From Morinoia aosen (Eukaryota > Arthropoda > Malacostraca > Amphipoda > Talitridae): a stretch of 64,000 nt of DNA. Below are positions 12,297 to 24,937 of this stretch, one piece after another (position 1 is the first letter of the stretch; each line of letters opens with the position of its first letter). The notes beneath the pieces were generated by a model. That model was not told the DNA's origin. It searched no databases and saw nothing but the letters and a program-made list of their open reading frames with translations. The DNA lies in contig CM059562.1 in the NCBI GenBank assembly GCA_030386875.1, forward strand, positions 19,397,360 through 19,461,359. The letters are read 5' to 3'. Made by a program: the position numbers and the translations under genes.

Positions 12297-12614
12297 ATTT
12301 TTTGTTTTGCCCAAATAATTTTGTACCTAGTATTTTTTATTCGGTTGATGTAATAAGATGACCATTTAATTTTTCCTATTCCCTTAAAATATTCTGCTGA
12401 ATTATAAAGGGTTCTCTAAACCATTTGTAATCTTTACCCCAACACAGAACTCGAAGTCTTTGAAATGCATGAAAAATTAAGCCGTGCAAATACTTGTGTC
12501 CAGGTACTGTAAGCGCCACATTTATTCAAAAATAAGGAGGGCTCGGAAGAAGAAAAATATATCCTTAAGGGGGTTTGGGGGTAAAAAGGTCAAGAACCAC
12601 AGGTTTAACCCATT

Positions 12615-12630
12615 GCAGTCAATGTGTTAA
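12615..12630. mobile_element. Possible isolated end of the same TTAA MITE family
   Basis: GCAGTCAATGTGTTAA differs by one base from the right end plus TTAA of the MITE at 11373-11594. It lies four bases beyond the hAT target duplication. A partner end was not found, so it may be a truncated copy in which the hAT element inserted. Confidence 0.4.
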
Positions 12631-15136
12631 GCATACTGTCACGGCATACCTCAATGGCACGCCAAATGAAACACGAAATTTTAGAAAGGAAAGTATTTAA
12701 GTCCTAATCTTTGAAGATTTGCTAGGTTTTTCGTCGCCTCGAGTGTACAGGACAGCATGCCTTACTGTTGCACGCCTAACATGCCGTTATGAAATACTAC
12801 AGTGTCATATTCACCTTATTTTATCTATATCTACCTTATTTTATATATATTTGCTATTTCGACGAGTTATTTTCATTGGGTTGGTCAAAGTGCTGGAAGA
12901 GATTCCAGAGGTTGCAGCAAAACCGATCAATTCTAAAGTGTCATTTTACTCATCTAAAAAGATCCAATTTGAAACTTATCTCCATGCGAAGTCAACACTG
13001 CGGAATATGAACGAGAAGTTAACGTTTTGTTAATAAGTCCTAAAAAATACACTATATATCAGCAATTTAGTTTCCTAACTTTATGCAATGGGACTCAAGG
13101 TGAGTTCATACAATTCTTCCGACTTACAGTCGGTACATCGTATTTCTAATGATACGTTGAGAATTTTTTGACATAGATCCTCCCTGCATGAACGAAAAAC
13201 TTTCGTGTTATATGGCACCCTAGTAAATTATATTGGCTTCATTTGAGACTAGTTAGAAGTTTTAAATTGCAATATTGAGAAATACATAAATCGTGTGGTG
13301 TACCTCATAGGAATTTTTCGAAAAATAGTTCCAAGGAAATAATTTCCGTCATTAAATCATGGTCATTTCTGGTATGGTTTCCACGCTTTAACGGATACAA
13401 CTGATTCTCATGTGAAGCAAATCTTAGTCTTATGAAATAAAACTGACTATAAATTGGAAACTTTCCGGATTACAGTCTGTTGTAGCACAGATTCAAGCAA
13501 CTGTTGTAATATATCCCTTAATGCATTTGGTCAATACTAAAACGAACGCTTCGGGCGTTGACTCATTATCAGCATTATTTAAAAATTATACGCAGCAGGC
13601 TGCACAGACCATGAGGAGACATCTCACATCTTCACGTCTCAACTGCTGATGCCCTCACGCTACTACCGGCGGTAGGAGCGCAATATAATGTCGCGAGCAG
13701 AGGTAAATCAACCGATACATCCTGAAACCTGTATGAATAGCAAAGAAGACTGTAGGGAGTTCAGAAGTGAAATTGATGAAGTACTCAGGCAGAAACTATG
13801 TGGAGAAGCATCATGTGGGTTTAAGACTCAGAAACTTTTACATAGTAGAATTACGCTCATAGGGAAGACGTTAATATTGCGTTCTGTTGGTGTGGAGAAA
13901 TGACTCTATACTATGTATCTGTTCAAAAGCTTCAAGTTTACCAAGTCAATTTTGTTTGTGTGAACTATGTAACTACATTACGAGTGAATTGATTGAAATT
14001 TTTCAAATGGTTTGTGATTCGCAGTGCAGCATCTTTTCACTATGGCTTCATGTGCAATGCGTCCTTCAATTTTTTTGGATCATAATTTTCTTCCGATATT
14101 CTAACCAGAGAACTAAGCGTGAGATTTATTTCTATAAGCGAACTAAATGTAGGTTGATAAAATACCAGTTTATTCAGAATATTTAACCCCAATGCATTGA
14201 ATAATATCATAGTATAATGAATAGTAATCAGGAGTATCATCCATCTCAATTACCATCACAATGAGTGCACCTTCACTGCGTTTTTCAAGCCTGACAGATT
14301 TCACTGAATTGGATTTCGAAACGCATTTTATTATCGTACTGATATTAACACTTGAATTTATGCTCATATTTTCGTAACAACATTGTTGAAAAATAGAATA
14401 AGAATTAAGTATTGGTATTTTTTCTTCAATTTCCTTGTGAAAATTATACACAACTTTTTCATCTTCATTAATGCACTTTCTTGCTCTCATTCGTGAGCAA
14501 TTTATTCGCAAATAAATACAAAATTTTGCATTTAACCTATAATTTCTTCGAATTATTATATGCTGAAATGTTCAATCAGTATAATAATACATTACACCCA
14601 TTCAACGTAAGTTATTTTGTTTCAATAGAAAACAAACTCATTATTCGCATTTTTCAATTTCATTTAGGTAAATGTTAGTATTCATGAACTTGGGAGTTGA
14701 ATAAGTAATTTTTTCCACGAATTACAAGCGCATACTTCATGATAAATATCCAATGCTAATTCAAATCAATGCAGTAACTGGAATTACGGAGTGAACTTAA
14801 GTGGGAAATAACTACGTAATTCCAGTAGGAAAAATAAGTGGAAAATAACTAGGAGTTAACGAGTGCGTTGAAGATACTGATCTTGCAATCCCTAATGAAT
14901 TTTTGACAACTAAAATTCATTTTTATTTGCGAACTCGGTTTAATAATTTCTAATAACTTAGAGATCAGTGCTCTTGAAGAGATCGTTCCAATTTTTCAAC
15001 TTTTTTCGTCCGATTCGTTTGAAAATTGGCCAGTATATGTATTTTTTTTAACGTAAACTTGTTTTACTCCCGTCACTTTTTTGATTTAGGCCTTATTTTT
15101 TCACAAAAAATTAGTTTTTTGGTACATTTTTATGGA
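12631..15136. other. Intergenic, no supported gene
   Basis: Short frames only. A minus-strand frame at 14170-14511 begins with a basic stretch and VVYNFHKEIEEKIP, faintly like the N-terminus of some insect DDE transposases. The rest gives no support, so it is not called. Confidence 0.45.
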
Positions 15137-15444
15137 TGTTTCAAAACGCTACTCCTCATTGAGTTTTGAAGCTAGAACAAAACCATAGACAGTTTTGAAC
15201 CCTTGAAGCATTGTTAACAAAGTGACATTGCAAAATTTGAACATTTGAAATAATAATTGTTGTGAAAAGCGATATTTTATCATTATCTCACAAATAAATT
15301 ATTGTTGGGTTATGAGCTATATAATTTTTTTTCTCCAATTTGGAAATTTTGCAATGCCACTTTGTTTACAATGCTTCAAGGATTCTAAAACTGTCTTTGG
15401 TTTTGTTCTAGCATCAAAACTCACTGAGGAGTAGCGTTTTGAAT
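15137..15444. repeat. Foldback repeat, arms about 100 bp
   Basis: The left arm (15137-15238) and right arm (15345-15444) are inverted copies. Both contain TTCAAAACGCTACTCCTCA, GCTAGAACAAAACCA and CTTGAAGCATTGT...CAAAGTG. The loop is about 105 bp of AT-rich DNA. No target duplication is evident. The arms differ at scattered positions, so this is an old structure. Confidence 0.75.
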
Positions 15445-15771
15445 GTTGAAAGTTAGAGGTTTTGGGTGTAAGTTATAAACAAATTTTTTTGTTGCAGTGT
15501 AATATAATGGAAAATTTATGTAATTGAATGCGGTTTTAATGTTTGTTTCGATAATCCCCATGCATAACTTCATATCCACACTGTGAATTGTAATTTCCAT
15601 GAGTAAAAAAATGTATTTATAAAAATTATGAAATTTTTTATTTTCAGTTTGATTCCTATGAAATTTCGCTCTAATATGCAACTTTTAAAAAGAAACACAA
15701 TTTCTTCCATTCATTTCTTTGATTCAGGCCTTAGTTTTTGAACCAATTGGACATATTGGTGTTTTAGTTCA

Positions 15772-15878
15772 TTTTTATATTTCCAAACGCTACTCCTCAT
15801 TGAGTTTTGATGCTAGAACAAAACCAAAGATAGTATTAGCATTCCTGAAGCATTTTTAACAAAAGCATATTGTAAAAT
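15772..15878 (+). repeat. Third, direct-orientation copy of the foldback arm
   Basis: Repeats the left arm of the 15.1-kb foldback (CCAAACGCTACTCCTCATTG, GCTAGAACAAAACCAAAGA, CTGAAGCATTTTTAACAAA). The preceding lead-in (TTTGATT-AGGCCTTA) is also shared with 15078-15100, so the duplicated unit is longer than the arm. Confidence 0.65.
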
Positions 15879-16196
15879 TATCCTTTTCCCGTTTTGTTTT
15901 ATTTTTCATGGAGTCGAAATGAGGTCAAAAATTCAATATTTTTTATCCCCTTACCTTTGTCCCCTATGGCAACTACGCATACCGAGTTTGCAAAAATTTT
16001 AGAAGTGATAGTGTAACGGAGTGCTACTTACACGGATAAATTGTTGGCAGAGTGATGAACTATTATAAAATTCAGTAATCGGAGAAACGCTTACGACTAG
16101 GAAAGCGTAACAGCCTAAAATTCTAAGATATGAACAGCAGCTTCCGCAATTTTACTCACTCCAACCCATCGCGTGTGACTAGCAAACCTAGGAGTA

Positions 16197-16455
16197 TTGA
16201 ATGAACTTGAACTTGACCATGAAATTGAGGGCCGACAGCGTCGGGGCCTTTGTAACGGCCTACAGTTCCCTCCACAATTTTCACACACCGAGTTCAGCGC
16301 CTGGAACCAGACTTGTCTACTAAGCTACTCAGGATCTACCAATCCTTGTCACAAGCTGCCATTGGACGGCATCACTGGGATAACCAGTGTGTCAAACACC
16401 ATCCCCAGGCATATTGGGTCATTACTGACCGCTCTACCTGACTGGCTCATTCCAG
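16197..16455 (-). other. Probable LINE 3' region
   Basis: Immediately downstream of the LINE frame in its own orientation. More GC-rich than its surroundings, ending near GGTCAAGTTCAAGTTCATTC at about 16200. No poly(A) tail is obvious, so the exact end is uncertain. Confidence 0.4.
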
Positions 16456-19016
16456 TCACTGTCTCTTACTCCAGGCACGCACAAGAAACATTTTCATAGC
16501 TTCAATGATACTCAAATTACACTCCTGATCCAATCCAGCAAGACAGCTCATACCGCAATCATCTTCAGCACATCTGGCATACCACTCATTCTCTCCATGC
16601 TGCTCAAGCACCACATTTATGAAACTTTCTCTCTCTTGCTCATACTTACTGCATTCCAGCACAAAATTCTCAATTGTTTCCTCTACTCCACTAATACACT
16701 GCCGACATAATCTGTTATTATTCTCATACCACTTCCATGTACGTCTGTTCACACTCAATGACTTACATCTCACCGCAAACAAGAGTTGGCTTCCAAAACT
16801 ACCATCATAGAACATCTCAAACTTAGGTGCGTCTTTTTTCATATACCATTCAAGTGTAGGCTTCCACATCATGCTAAGTTTCCACTTATTCAATCCATAC
16901 TCTTTTGTTTACCTCTTAATCTCTTTCTTCCACCTCTTGCAGTCCCACTCACGCCCTACACCTCCAGCATTTATTAAACTCCAGTCATCTACAGGTCTCC
17001 CAATTCTAACATGAATAATCTTTTGCATACTAAGTTTCCTTGCATGCCCCCAACACACTTTCTCCCAATAGCTTACACTCAAATTCCATTCAAAAATTCG
17101 CTTTACCCATCTGCTATTCTGCATTCTTTCAATTCTCACCTTATAATTCAGCACTGCTTTAAGCATTCTTTCTGAAAATAGGCTCCACCCAAGGTCACCT
17201 CTAATGGCCTTCTGCATGTAGCTGTCCATTTCGGAGCACCCAATGCTAACCGTCCTACCTTATTTTCTATTACATCCAGCTTTTCAAGATCACTTCCATT
17301 TCAGGCAAGAGCATTCATACCATACATGACACTAGGTACAGCAACATACTTCCACATTCCTCTCACACATTCATACTTGTTTGCTCTGTATCTGGCCACA
17401 CTACTTAACCGTCCACTCCACTGCATAGCTTTTGCCTCTTTTTCACCCTTAGTTCTAGTGCATCCATCTTCACTTATCATATAACCTAGATATTTGTATT
17501 CTTTTGTTCTACCTATTCTGATTTCTCCAATATTCCACAGTCTGTCTCTATCAGTCTCATCACTATTTATAACCATAACCTTACTTTTGTCGACACCAAA
17601 TTTCATCTTGGAATATGTACTATATCCATTCACAATGTCAAGCATCCTTTGCAGTTCATGTCCACATTCACTAACCACAACCACATCATCAGCTTACAAC
17701 AAGCAGCTCAGTCTCTCATTACCAACTTTCAGTACTAAGCCACTCCTTCTCAGTCGAACTGCTAATTCTTCTGTGTACAATCCAAACAACAGGGGAGACA
17801 GAGTACAGCCCTGTCTCACTCCTCTAACACTCCTCACTTGCCCTGTTTCCAAATTTCCTAACCTGTATATTGCGCTTGTGTTCTGATACAGACTTTGTAC
17901 AATTTTTACTATTTTTCTGCTAAACCCAACTTTTCTCAAAACTTCAAAGAGCCTAACCCGATCCACTCTGTCACACGCTTTTTCAATATCCAGGAATGCT
18001 AAATATACCGTCTTATCATCCTTCCTCATTCGCTCAACTATTTCACTCACTACAAACAGAATATCCTCCCCACGTCTATCTTGCCTAAATCCATTCTGCT
18101 CTTCACCTAGGACTCCTAATTCCTCAACTAAGTTTTTCATTCTCTCATTTAAAATACCACAAAAGATCTTACATACAGTGTCACCCAGTGCAATTGGTGT
18201 GTAATTTTTAAGTTCTTTCATACTCTTATGTCCACCCTTATGCAACAGAACTACATTACACTTGTTTCAGTAATCCGGTACTCTTTCACTCTTCCATATC
18301 TCATCAAATAAACATTTCAACATACTGACTACACTCTCTCCTCCACATTTATAGAACTCATACGGAATCTTATCAGGGCCACATGCCTTCCCATTTTTCA
18401 CTTTCTTCAAAAAACTTACAATCTCTTCACAAGTGATTTCGTCTTCCATTTGCAGTTCACGTTCATCAATCAAAAAATTTATGGGTACATCATCTGTAAC
18501 CTGCTCATTCATTCCACCAATGCCCTCCCAGTATTCTTCGACTGCTTTCACCATTTGCATCCTATCTTGCACACTGCAACCATTGACTACTAATTCATCA
18601 ACTTGAACTTCACTACCTCTATCATTACCTTGTATAAACTTATATCAATCTTTTATTCCATCCGGACCTTTCTTTCTTAGATTTTCTACTTGGTGTCTCT
18701 CCTCTTTAACTCTAGCCTCATCAATCATTCTCCTTACTTTCTTCTGCTGGTCCTTGTTCTCATTCCATGCACTCTGCCATTCATCCTCGGTTATTCTGTT
18801 TCTTTCATACATTTTCCTCATACTGCGTTGTTTCTTATTTAAAGTCTTTCTTCTCATTCTTTCTTCCTTTATCTCACTTGTAAACCACCTGGCATTCCCT
18901 GTCCCTTTCCTACATTTTATTCTACCAATCTTTTGCTCTGCCACATCATACAAAGTTCTTGCATACAAAAAATCCCGATCGGTATAAAATATACCGAGAT
19001 TTAAGCATGAAAACAT
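16456..19016 (-). pseudogene. 5'-truncated LINE (non-LTR retrotransposon) reverse transcriptase
   Basis: Reading from 19016 downward, the order is: a basic linker, then NGKACGPDKIPYEFYK, then the RT fingers and palm (ELGVLGEEQNGFRQDRR, FLDIEKACDRVD, VRQGCTLSPLLFGLY). The ADD of the catalytic box follows, then EYKYLGYMISEDG and a C-terminal CRQC...ENFVLEC zinc-binding-like region typical of LINE ORF2. One frame holds from 19016 to about 17230. It is broken only by stops near 18642, 18264, 17694 and 17301, and a one-base shift near 17230 leads into the final frame. The stop at 17694-17696 (TAA) falls exactly at the Tyr of YADD. The endonuclease domain is missing, as in a typical 5'-truncated copy. 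The clade is not assigned. Confidence 0.88.
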
Positions 19017-19956
19017 TTTTAAAATTTCATATAAAAATTTTAAAAATTGAAAATATCAGTGAACCTGTCTTCTCTCTTCATCAATGTTAATTCACACGTG
19101 TTATACCAAGTTTATCTTCAGTAAATAGTAAGCAGATATAATATGCATTAGGATGCGCTAGCTATGTAAATTGAATACTTATCCATCCATATATGTATAA
19201 CGCAGATCTGGCAGTAATTTTACCCAATGAGTTGCTCCCCAGTATTTTTTGCTGATGTTTTTCGTCAGCCGGGGCAGACCCGTTGAGGTGAATGATAGAA
19301 TGATCGAATGCAGTTGGTTTTATAGACAGAATTGAACTAAATGCGTTTCAGCAAGTTACGTGAGCTATTTCTCCATTCTTGGAAAAATGTTTTTCCTGTT
19401 AATTAAGACCTGTTTATATATATATATATATATATATCACTGGTCAACACCATATATCTGTCAAAAGCTTTTGAAACAAATTCCAACTAAATTTGGGCTG
19501 CTGATTTCGAATATGAACTCAGTTTTTATCTGTCACATCAGAATTTCGAGAAATAGCATTTTTTAGTTCTTGATGCAAATTATACTCATCAATCTGTTAG
19601 GCTTGAAAAAAAACAGCGAAGGTGCACACGTTGTGATGGTAATTCAATGGATGATATGCCTGATTACTATTGGGGTGGTTATCGAAGGTTTCATCATGAC
19701 AAAAACATGTGACTTTTAGTACGTAATACCTGCAAAACTGCAGACTTCAAAATTACAAAATTTCAAAACTGCGATTTTGATTTAGAAAATACGTTTCCAA
19801 AACTGCGCTAGTCGATGTACAGCTGTTTTTACTGTAGACGGCTTCTCTAAAGTAAACAAAGAAAAAATATTTAGCTCAGAAATCGTAGCACATATTTAGT
19901 TTCACAGAGTAAATTCCTATATATATGGAGCGTAAAACTATAGAAAGATCTGCAAT
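19017..19956. other. Intergenic, TA microsatellite only
   Basis: A perfect (TA)n run lies at 19415-19437. Otherwise no supported feature. Confidence 0.5.
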
Positions 19957-21993
19957 GAGTAAAGGAGCTAGTGTTACATAGATAAAAAGATCAAATATAG
20001 ACAACAAATTAAAAATCATTGAAAAGTTTGAAGCTGGAATGAAAGAAATTGCGATTTCTTGCGAAACTGGAGTTCCTGTATAGTAGTGTGCTACTATTTT
20101 GAATCTTTTATTATTTTGCGTTGTGCTATAAGTGCTTAAGTAGAGATTCCTGTGTACCCTGGAGAGTAACATCCATGATCGACCTGTTACGCGCAAAGCG
20201 AGAGCATGTGGAAGGCTTCAGAAGATAGGTTGAAAAGGTTGTTGAGTTTTGGGAGCCTGTAGAGGACGGCGTGACTAGCTCTGTACTGATCCGTGTATAC
20301 TTTCCTCCCGTGTCTACGTTGTGCGTGATATGGTGGGTCTGAGCATGGACAAGTTAATAAAGGCTAACATCCGGTGCTAGATGACTCCGCCGTAAGATAA
20401 TCACCGATGTATAAAGCAGGATTGTATAGTTTCATGTAGCATAGTCATGCCGACCGGTTTTATCGTATGTTTTAAAGTGCAATATCCTGTCTGCTGAATG
20501 TCAATAAACCGTAAGTTTCACATTTCGGTGTTTTTATGAAGGCCGGTTTGAGAATAGCGCCACGAGATTGGGTCGGAAAATTAACAGGAACTGGTGCAAG
20601 TTGTCAAAAGAAGTTCGGTCGTAACTGGTGCTCAGGTGTGTTTGGTAAACCTATTGGTCGGCGACTGTACCGAAGCCTGGGACGTCTCTGGAATTTGTTG
20701 GCCGAGTCGAGCCTTGGATGCTCCCGAGATAGGTTGGTAGGGAAAGACGGATCCTTGAGTGTATTGGAAATAGGGTAGCAGCGCTACGACCCGTGCTTTA
20801 CGTTGGCTAGGCTGGTGAAGTGGGGGTCGCGCAGCCCAGGGTTAATAGAAAATTCCGCGACCCCGATTGCCAGACCTACCACACCGGAATCCATCGTTAG
20901 ACTCACTATTAAAATAAAGGTAAAATTGAGGGTCATGCCAGACACTTACCTAATGCAGTATCGCCAAGTAGAAAAAATTGCTAAGAAGAGATAATTGCTG
21001 TTACTGAATCTGTGTTAAACCTATGGGTTCCAAGCCAAAGAGTGAATGACGTACAACTGAGTCAACACCTTATTCAGACAAAAGCTCCGTCACTTTTTGA
21101 ACATTTGAAAAATGATAACTTTAATTTTACGTCAGTTCCTGATTTTAAAGCAAGTCGCGGTTGGTTTGAGGGTTTTAATATGTATGAATTTAAGCCCGTA
21201 AATATTCATGGAGAAGTACGAACTGCTGATGCTAGGTCTGTAGAATCATACACAACTAAAATGAAAAGTATCATAGAAGAAGGTAGATATTCACCAAGTC
21301 AAGTGTACAATGTCGACGAGACTGCGTTTTATTGGATGAAATTACCTTCAAAGAACATCATTAACGAAGATGAAACATCTGCCCGTGGCTTTAAAAGAAA
21401 GTAAGGAACGACTGGCGATACTGCTTGGAGGAAATGCTTCCGGTAGTGTGAAACTGAAGCCTTTACCTCTATATAAATCTGCTACGCCCAGAGCGATGAA
21501 AATGTTAATAAAGCTTCTTTCCCTCTTATATGGAAACATAATCGAAAGGCATGGGTGACAAGAGGAGACTTGGCTGCCTGGTTCAAAAAACATTTCGTAC
21601 CTTCAGTTGAAGAAAATAGTGGAAGAGAAAATGTTGAGAATAAAGCTCCATTGCTTTTGGATAACGCTCCAGGTCATCCATTGAACCTGAATGACATGTT
21701 TACTCATATAAGAGTTAAATTTTTACCCCCAAATACTACTGCACTGATTCAACTTATGGATCAAGGAGCAATTACAGCATTTAAGTCATTACTTGAGGGG
21801 ATTGATGAACTTGTTGAAGGAATTGACACAATCTGTAAGGACACCATCTAGAACTACTGGACAAATTGTATGAATAAATATGCCATGGATATAACACGAA
21901 GCGTGGAATGCTGTATCATCTTCGACAATGAACGCTGTGTAGAGCAAGCTATGGTCTGAATGTGTTCCAAGCAAGAGCTGTGCCTTAAAATAA
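19957..21993 (+). pseudogene. Tigger/pogo-type (CENP-B-like) transposase pseudogene
   Basis: The N-terminal psq/CENPB-type HTH is at 19957-20080 (IDNKLKIIEKFEAGMKEIAI). The frame at 21012-21404 covers the second DNA-binding part and the start of the DDE_1 domain, with VYNVDETAFYWMKLPS (first catalytic Asp). A frame change near 21400 leads into LAILLGGNASGSVKLKPLPLY. Another near 21555 leads into LLLDNAPGHPL (second Asp) and FLPPNTTALIQLMDQG, the classic pogo/Tigger block. The C-terminal tail is readable to about 21993 through a stop and further shifts. At least three frameshifts and an insertion of about 0.85 kb (20083-20930) separate the parts. Termini were not located. Confidence 0.85.
20083..20930. 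other. Unidentified insertion within the Tigger pseudogene
   Basis: This segment separates the HTH part of the transposase from its continuation (YLMQYRQVEKIAKKR at about 20940-20990). It is more GC-rich than its surroundings and contains TATAAAG at about 20410 and AATAAA at about 20503, an arrangement reminiscent of an LTR. I could not define terminal repeats or a target duplication, and its 80-codon frame (20536-20778) has no recognisable relative. Confidence 0.45.
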
Positions 21994-24937
21994 ATTATTG
22001 TTTCATTCGTCTGAAATGGACTTCTCTACATGGCATCAGCATAGTTAGAACTTTTCCAGTTTAACTTACATGGTCTGCCATAATGATAAATTTTCAAATG
22101 ATATTACAGAGCATCGTAGATAACGGAAGACTTTTAAAATTATTGTGTATTTGAAAACTATGCATGTCATTTATTTACACTTGAATACTTAGCATTTCAA
22201 TAGGTTTTCAAGATGACATTATCCAAATGTTAAGTTCCGATGTCTCGATGCAGTCGCGATGTAAAATTTCCCTTTACTTGTCCAGTCGTCCTCGCTAGCG
22301 TAGCTTCAATTGCAATGCAAATGATGTCCTTCGGTGCCTCTCTCGGTCGTCTGTGTCCTTCAAAAGACCAGTTTTCAGGTACCCCCTTAGTAAGAAAGCG
22401 CAAGGTGGCGGGTCAGGTAAACAAGCAAATGTTCGGTATACCATTTACTAAGTATAAAACCTAACTAGATGTAAGCTAGTTGTTCGAATTTATCAGCGAT
22501 CTTAATCTTCGTAATTTTAGAAGGGAACGAAACTCAGCATTCTAATTCATTAGATATCGAGTAGTCGGACGCCGGTGCTGTTTCGTCCTATTGCAATGAA
22601 GCCATCACATGGATACTTTTCCATCTGTGTCTTCTACTTTCATAGACATCATAATTGGATGGTTAAACATCGTCGTTGCTGAGGTTTCGCGTAGAAAGAT
22701 GTATTGATTTCGAAAATACTTTTCTATATAGAAGTCGACTCATCAATCAGAATATGAATTGCTCAAAAACGCTTTTGAAAAGTTTTCAATCATTTTGAAA
22801 TAATTGGGCTGTTGAAAGGTGTTAGTCGAATCAAAGATACATTTCTCGAAATTTGCCCGTAAAACACGGAAGAAAATACAAACGAAACATAAGGAAGATA
22901 ATGACTTCATTTCATAAGTGAAGATGATCCTAAAATACGAATTCATTCATAGAAGATGAAATAGCAATCGCAAAAATCAAAGTCTGGCTGACAATTTCTA
23001 CACGGTAGAAAGACAGGAAAACTGAAACTCCGTCTACTCGACACCAAATTACTATTTATTGCATCGGCAGATCTGTTATGCCCAGGTAGAGTCTCAGTAA
23101 TTTTTCAGTGACAATGCGAAAAAACATTGACTGCATGATCCTGCGCGCTAACGTCCCTATAGCTCCGCTGTTCCGAAAATGCTTCTATGCCCAAAAATCG
23201 CTTACTGCGGTTCACAACTACATCTAAAGATTGGTCAAGGATACATCTCTGTCTGAACAAAATCAGAAGAAGAGACTTCAAAAATACTCAAGCGTTTAGA
23301 GCGGATCTTAATACGTTTGCTTGACCAGCAGAAAGCCAAGCAAAACTAATTTTTGCAAAGCACTTGTCCGCCGGTGATGCTTCTGCTCGCATGATGGCAA
23401 GAAAAACCAAGAATGCTGGTGCAACTTGTAATTGATACAGATATTTTATTTAATCGTTAATTGAAATTTCAGTTAAAATTGTATTCAGCTAAAAATTTGT
23501 CCACGATTATTGCAGATAATTATCTTGGTTTAAAATATTTCATTTTAATTTTAGTTTTGTAGAAAAGCATTAAATGAAACTTTGAATTGTCTTCGAAAAT
23601 TTCGATTTTTTGTTAGTTTGAACAATATAGTATTACATATCTAAGAGAAAAAATTAAGATTAGAGTATTTAAAATTGTGACAAGCTTTACTTGGATGGAA
23701 ATTGCTGATCTAAAAATGTTCATGGAATTCGTTTGAGTGGAAAAATTGAGCATCTGTTCATCAATTGTTTTGTTTAATTCAAAACTGCTTCAGAAATTTT
23801 TTTTATAGGTTATGCTTTCTAGGGTGAGAAAATATTCAAAAAATAACAAAACATTGAAAACTTTCTTTCGGAACTGAGGATCTTTCTCAGGAAATTAGAT
23901 TTTTGGGCAACAGGCTTTTTGATAATCTAATCTAATTTTTAAATATTTACTAATAAATATGAAATTAGTGAATAAGAAAAATCACTCCCCATACGAAATT
24001 AGATTTTTAAATGTAATCAAAGTACAAATTGAATGAGTTTGTTTTTCAAACTTTAGATTCGGTTGCTGAATTTTTTTTACAGCGTGATTAAAAACAATCA
24101 TGCTGGTTAGATGACGTTCGTTCCCATTTATAATTAAACGCACTTAATAAAACATGAGGTATTGGTCAATTGAACCCACTAAAAAATTGACAAAATAGTC
24201 ACAATTACTTTCACCTCAAGGCTTAAATTTGCATACTTGGTACAAGAACTTATTACTTATAAAAATATATACGTATAACAAATTGTTTCATATCATTTGT
24301 TATTTAATCACGTCAGATGATAAAACGCAAGTAATATCAATCGTTTGTGTGTATATATTTCTCAGAATAAATCGAAGCCCTTTGAGAATATTTCTTTGCT
24401 CGACACTCGATGAGTGAAACCAGTTTCTGAAAAATTTTGTCAGGTAAGATCGAAACTCTGATGCTTCAAAATCTACAACATTTCTGAGAATGGGTTATCA
24501 TCAGTGGCTTCACTCATTATCAGCCCCATGTAGAGAGGCTTAGCTATGTGAGATCAGCGTGTAGTATTTTTTTGTCTCTGACTTGAGCACATTGAAGAGT
24601 TCCCAGTATTATCGTATTTCTTTACACAAATTTAATATCATTATTCAGTTTTTGTGTTTTCAGGGCTTGCAAACTCCAATAAAATATCCAGAATATTCGA
24701 AATGGTAATTTTTCAACTTAAGATTCCAACGGCAGACGGAATTTCTTATTAGAAATCAAGTTATTAGAACGGATAAATCAAATGTTTTATTCATACAGTA
24801 TTGTATCAACAGCAGAAAAATGGGTTTCTCACGTTAGTTAGAATTCAATGAGCTGGTAATCTAAAGTACGTGAATGGCACGTTGGAAAATTTCAAAACGA
24901 CCTATTTGCTTTATTCTTACAGACAATTCAAGCAATA
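21994..24937. other. Intergenic, no supported feature
   Basis: AT-rich, with only short frames (for example 22240-22464) that are not recognisable. I see no terminal repeats or arrays. Confidence 0.45.

Larger units (their letters stand above)
10739..12509 (+). mobile_element. Tc1-like element nested in the hAT copy
   Basis: The right end reads CAGTACCTGGACACAAG on the reverse strand, followed by TA (12510-12511); this is a Tc1-type terminus. The left end begins CAG at 10739 but is decayed and lacks a clear TA. Inner inverted-repeat blocks are well conserved: CAAAGACTTCGAGCTCT..TTGGGGTAAAG near 10778-10806, and its reverse complement near 12431-12461. Between them is a broken Tc1-family transposase gene and a 222-bp TTAA-flanked insertion. 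Confidence 0.78.
10209..12602 (+). mobile_element. hAT element carrying nested insertions
   Basis: The left end reads CAGTGGTTCTCAACC and the right end, reverse-complemented, CTGTGGTTCTTGACC. These are hAT-type termini of the kind seen in Buster/ZBED-related elements. Both sides carry the identical 8-bp target duplication GTTTAACC (10201-10208 and 12603-12610), the length diagnostic of hAT. Inside are a decayed C-terminal transposase fragment (10300-10623) and a Tc1-like element of about 1.8 kb. Without that insertion the hAT copy would be only about 0.6 kb, so it was an internally deleted, non-autonomous copy when the Tc1 element landed. Confidence 0.88.

Noticed and set aside
14170..14511. 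Minus-strand frame with VVYNFHKEIEEKIP, reminiscent of some insect transposase N-termini
   Set aside because: The similarity covers only the first 30 or so residues and is from memory; no terminal repeats or catalytic domain nearby.
17494..17886. 130-codon plus-strand frame
   Set aside because: Antisense shadow of the LINE reverse transcriptase.
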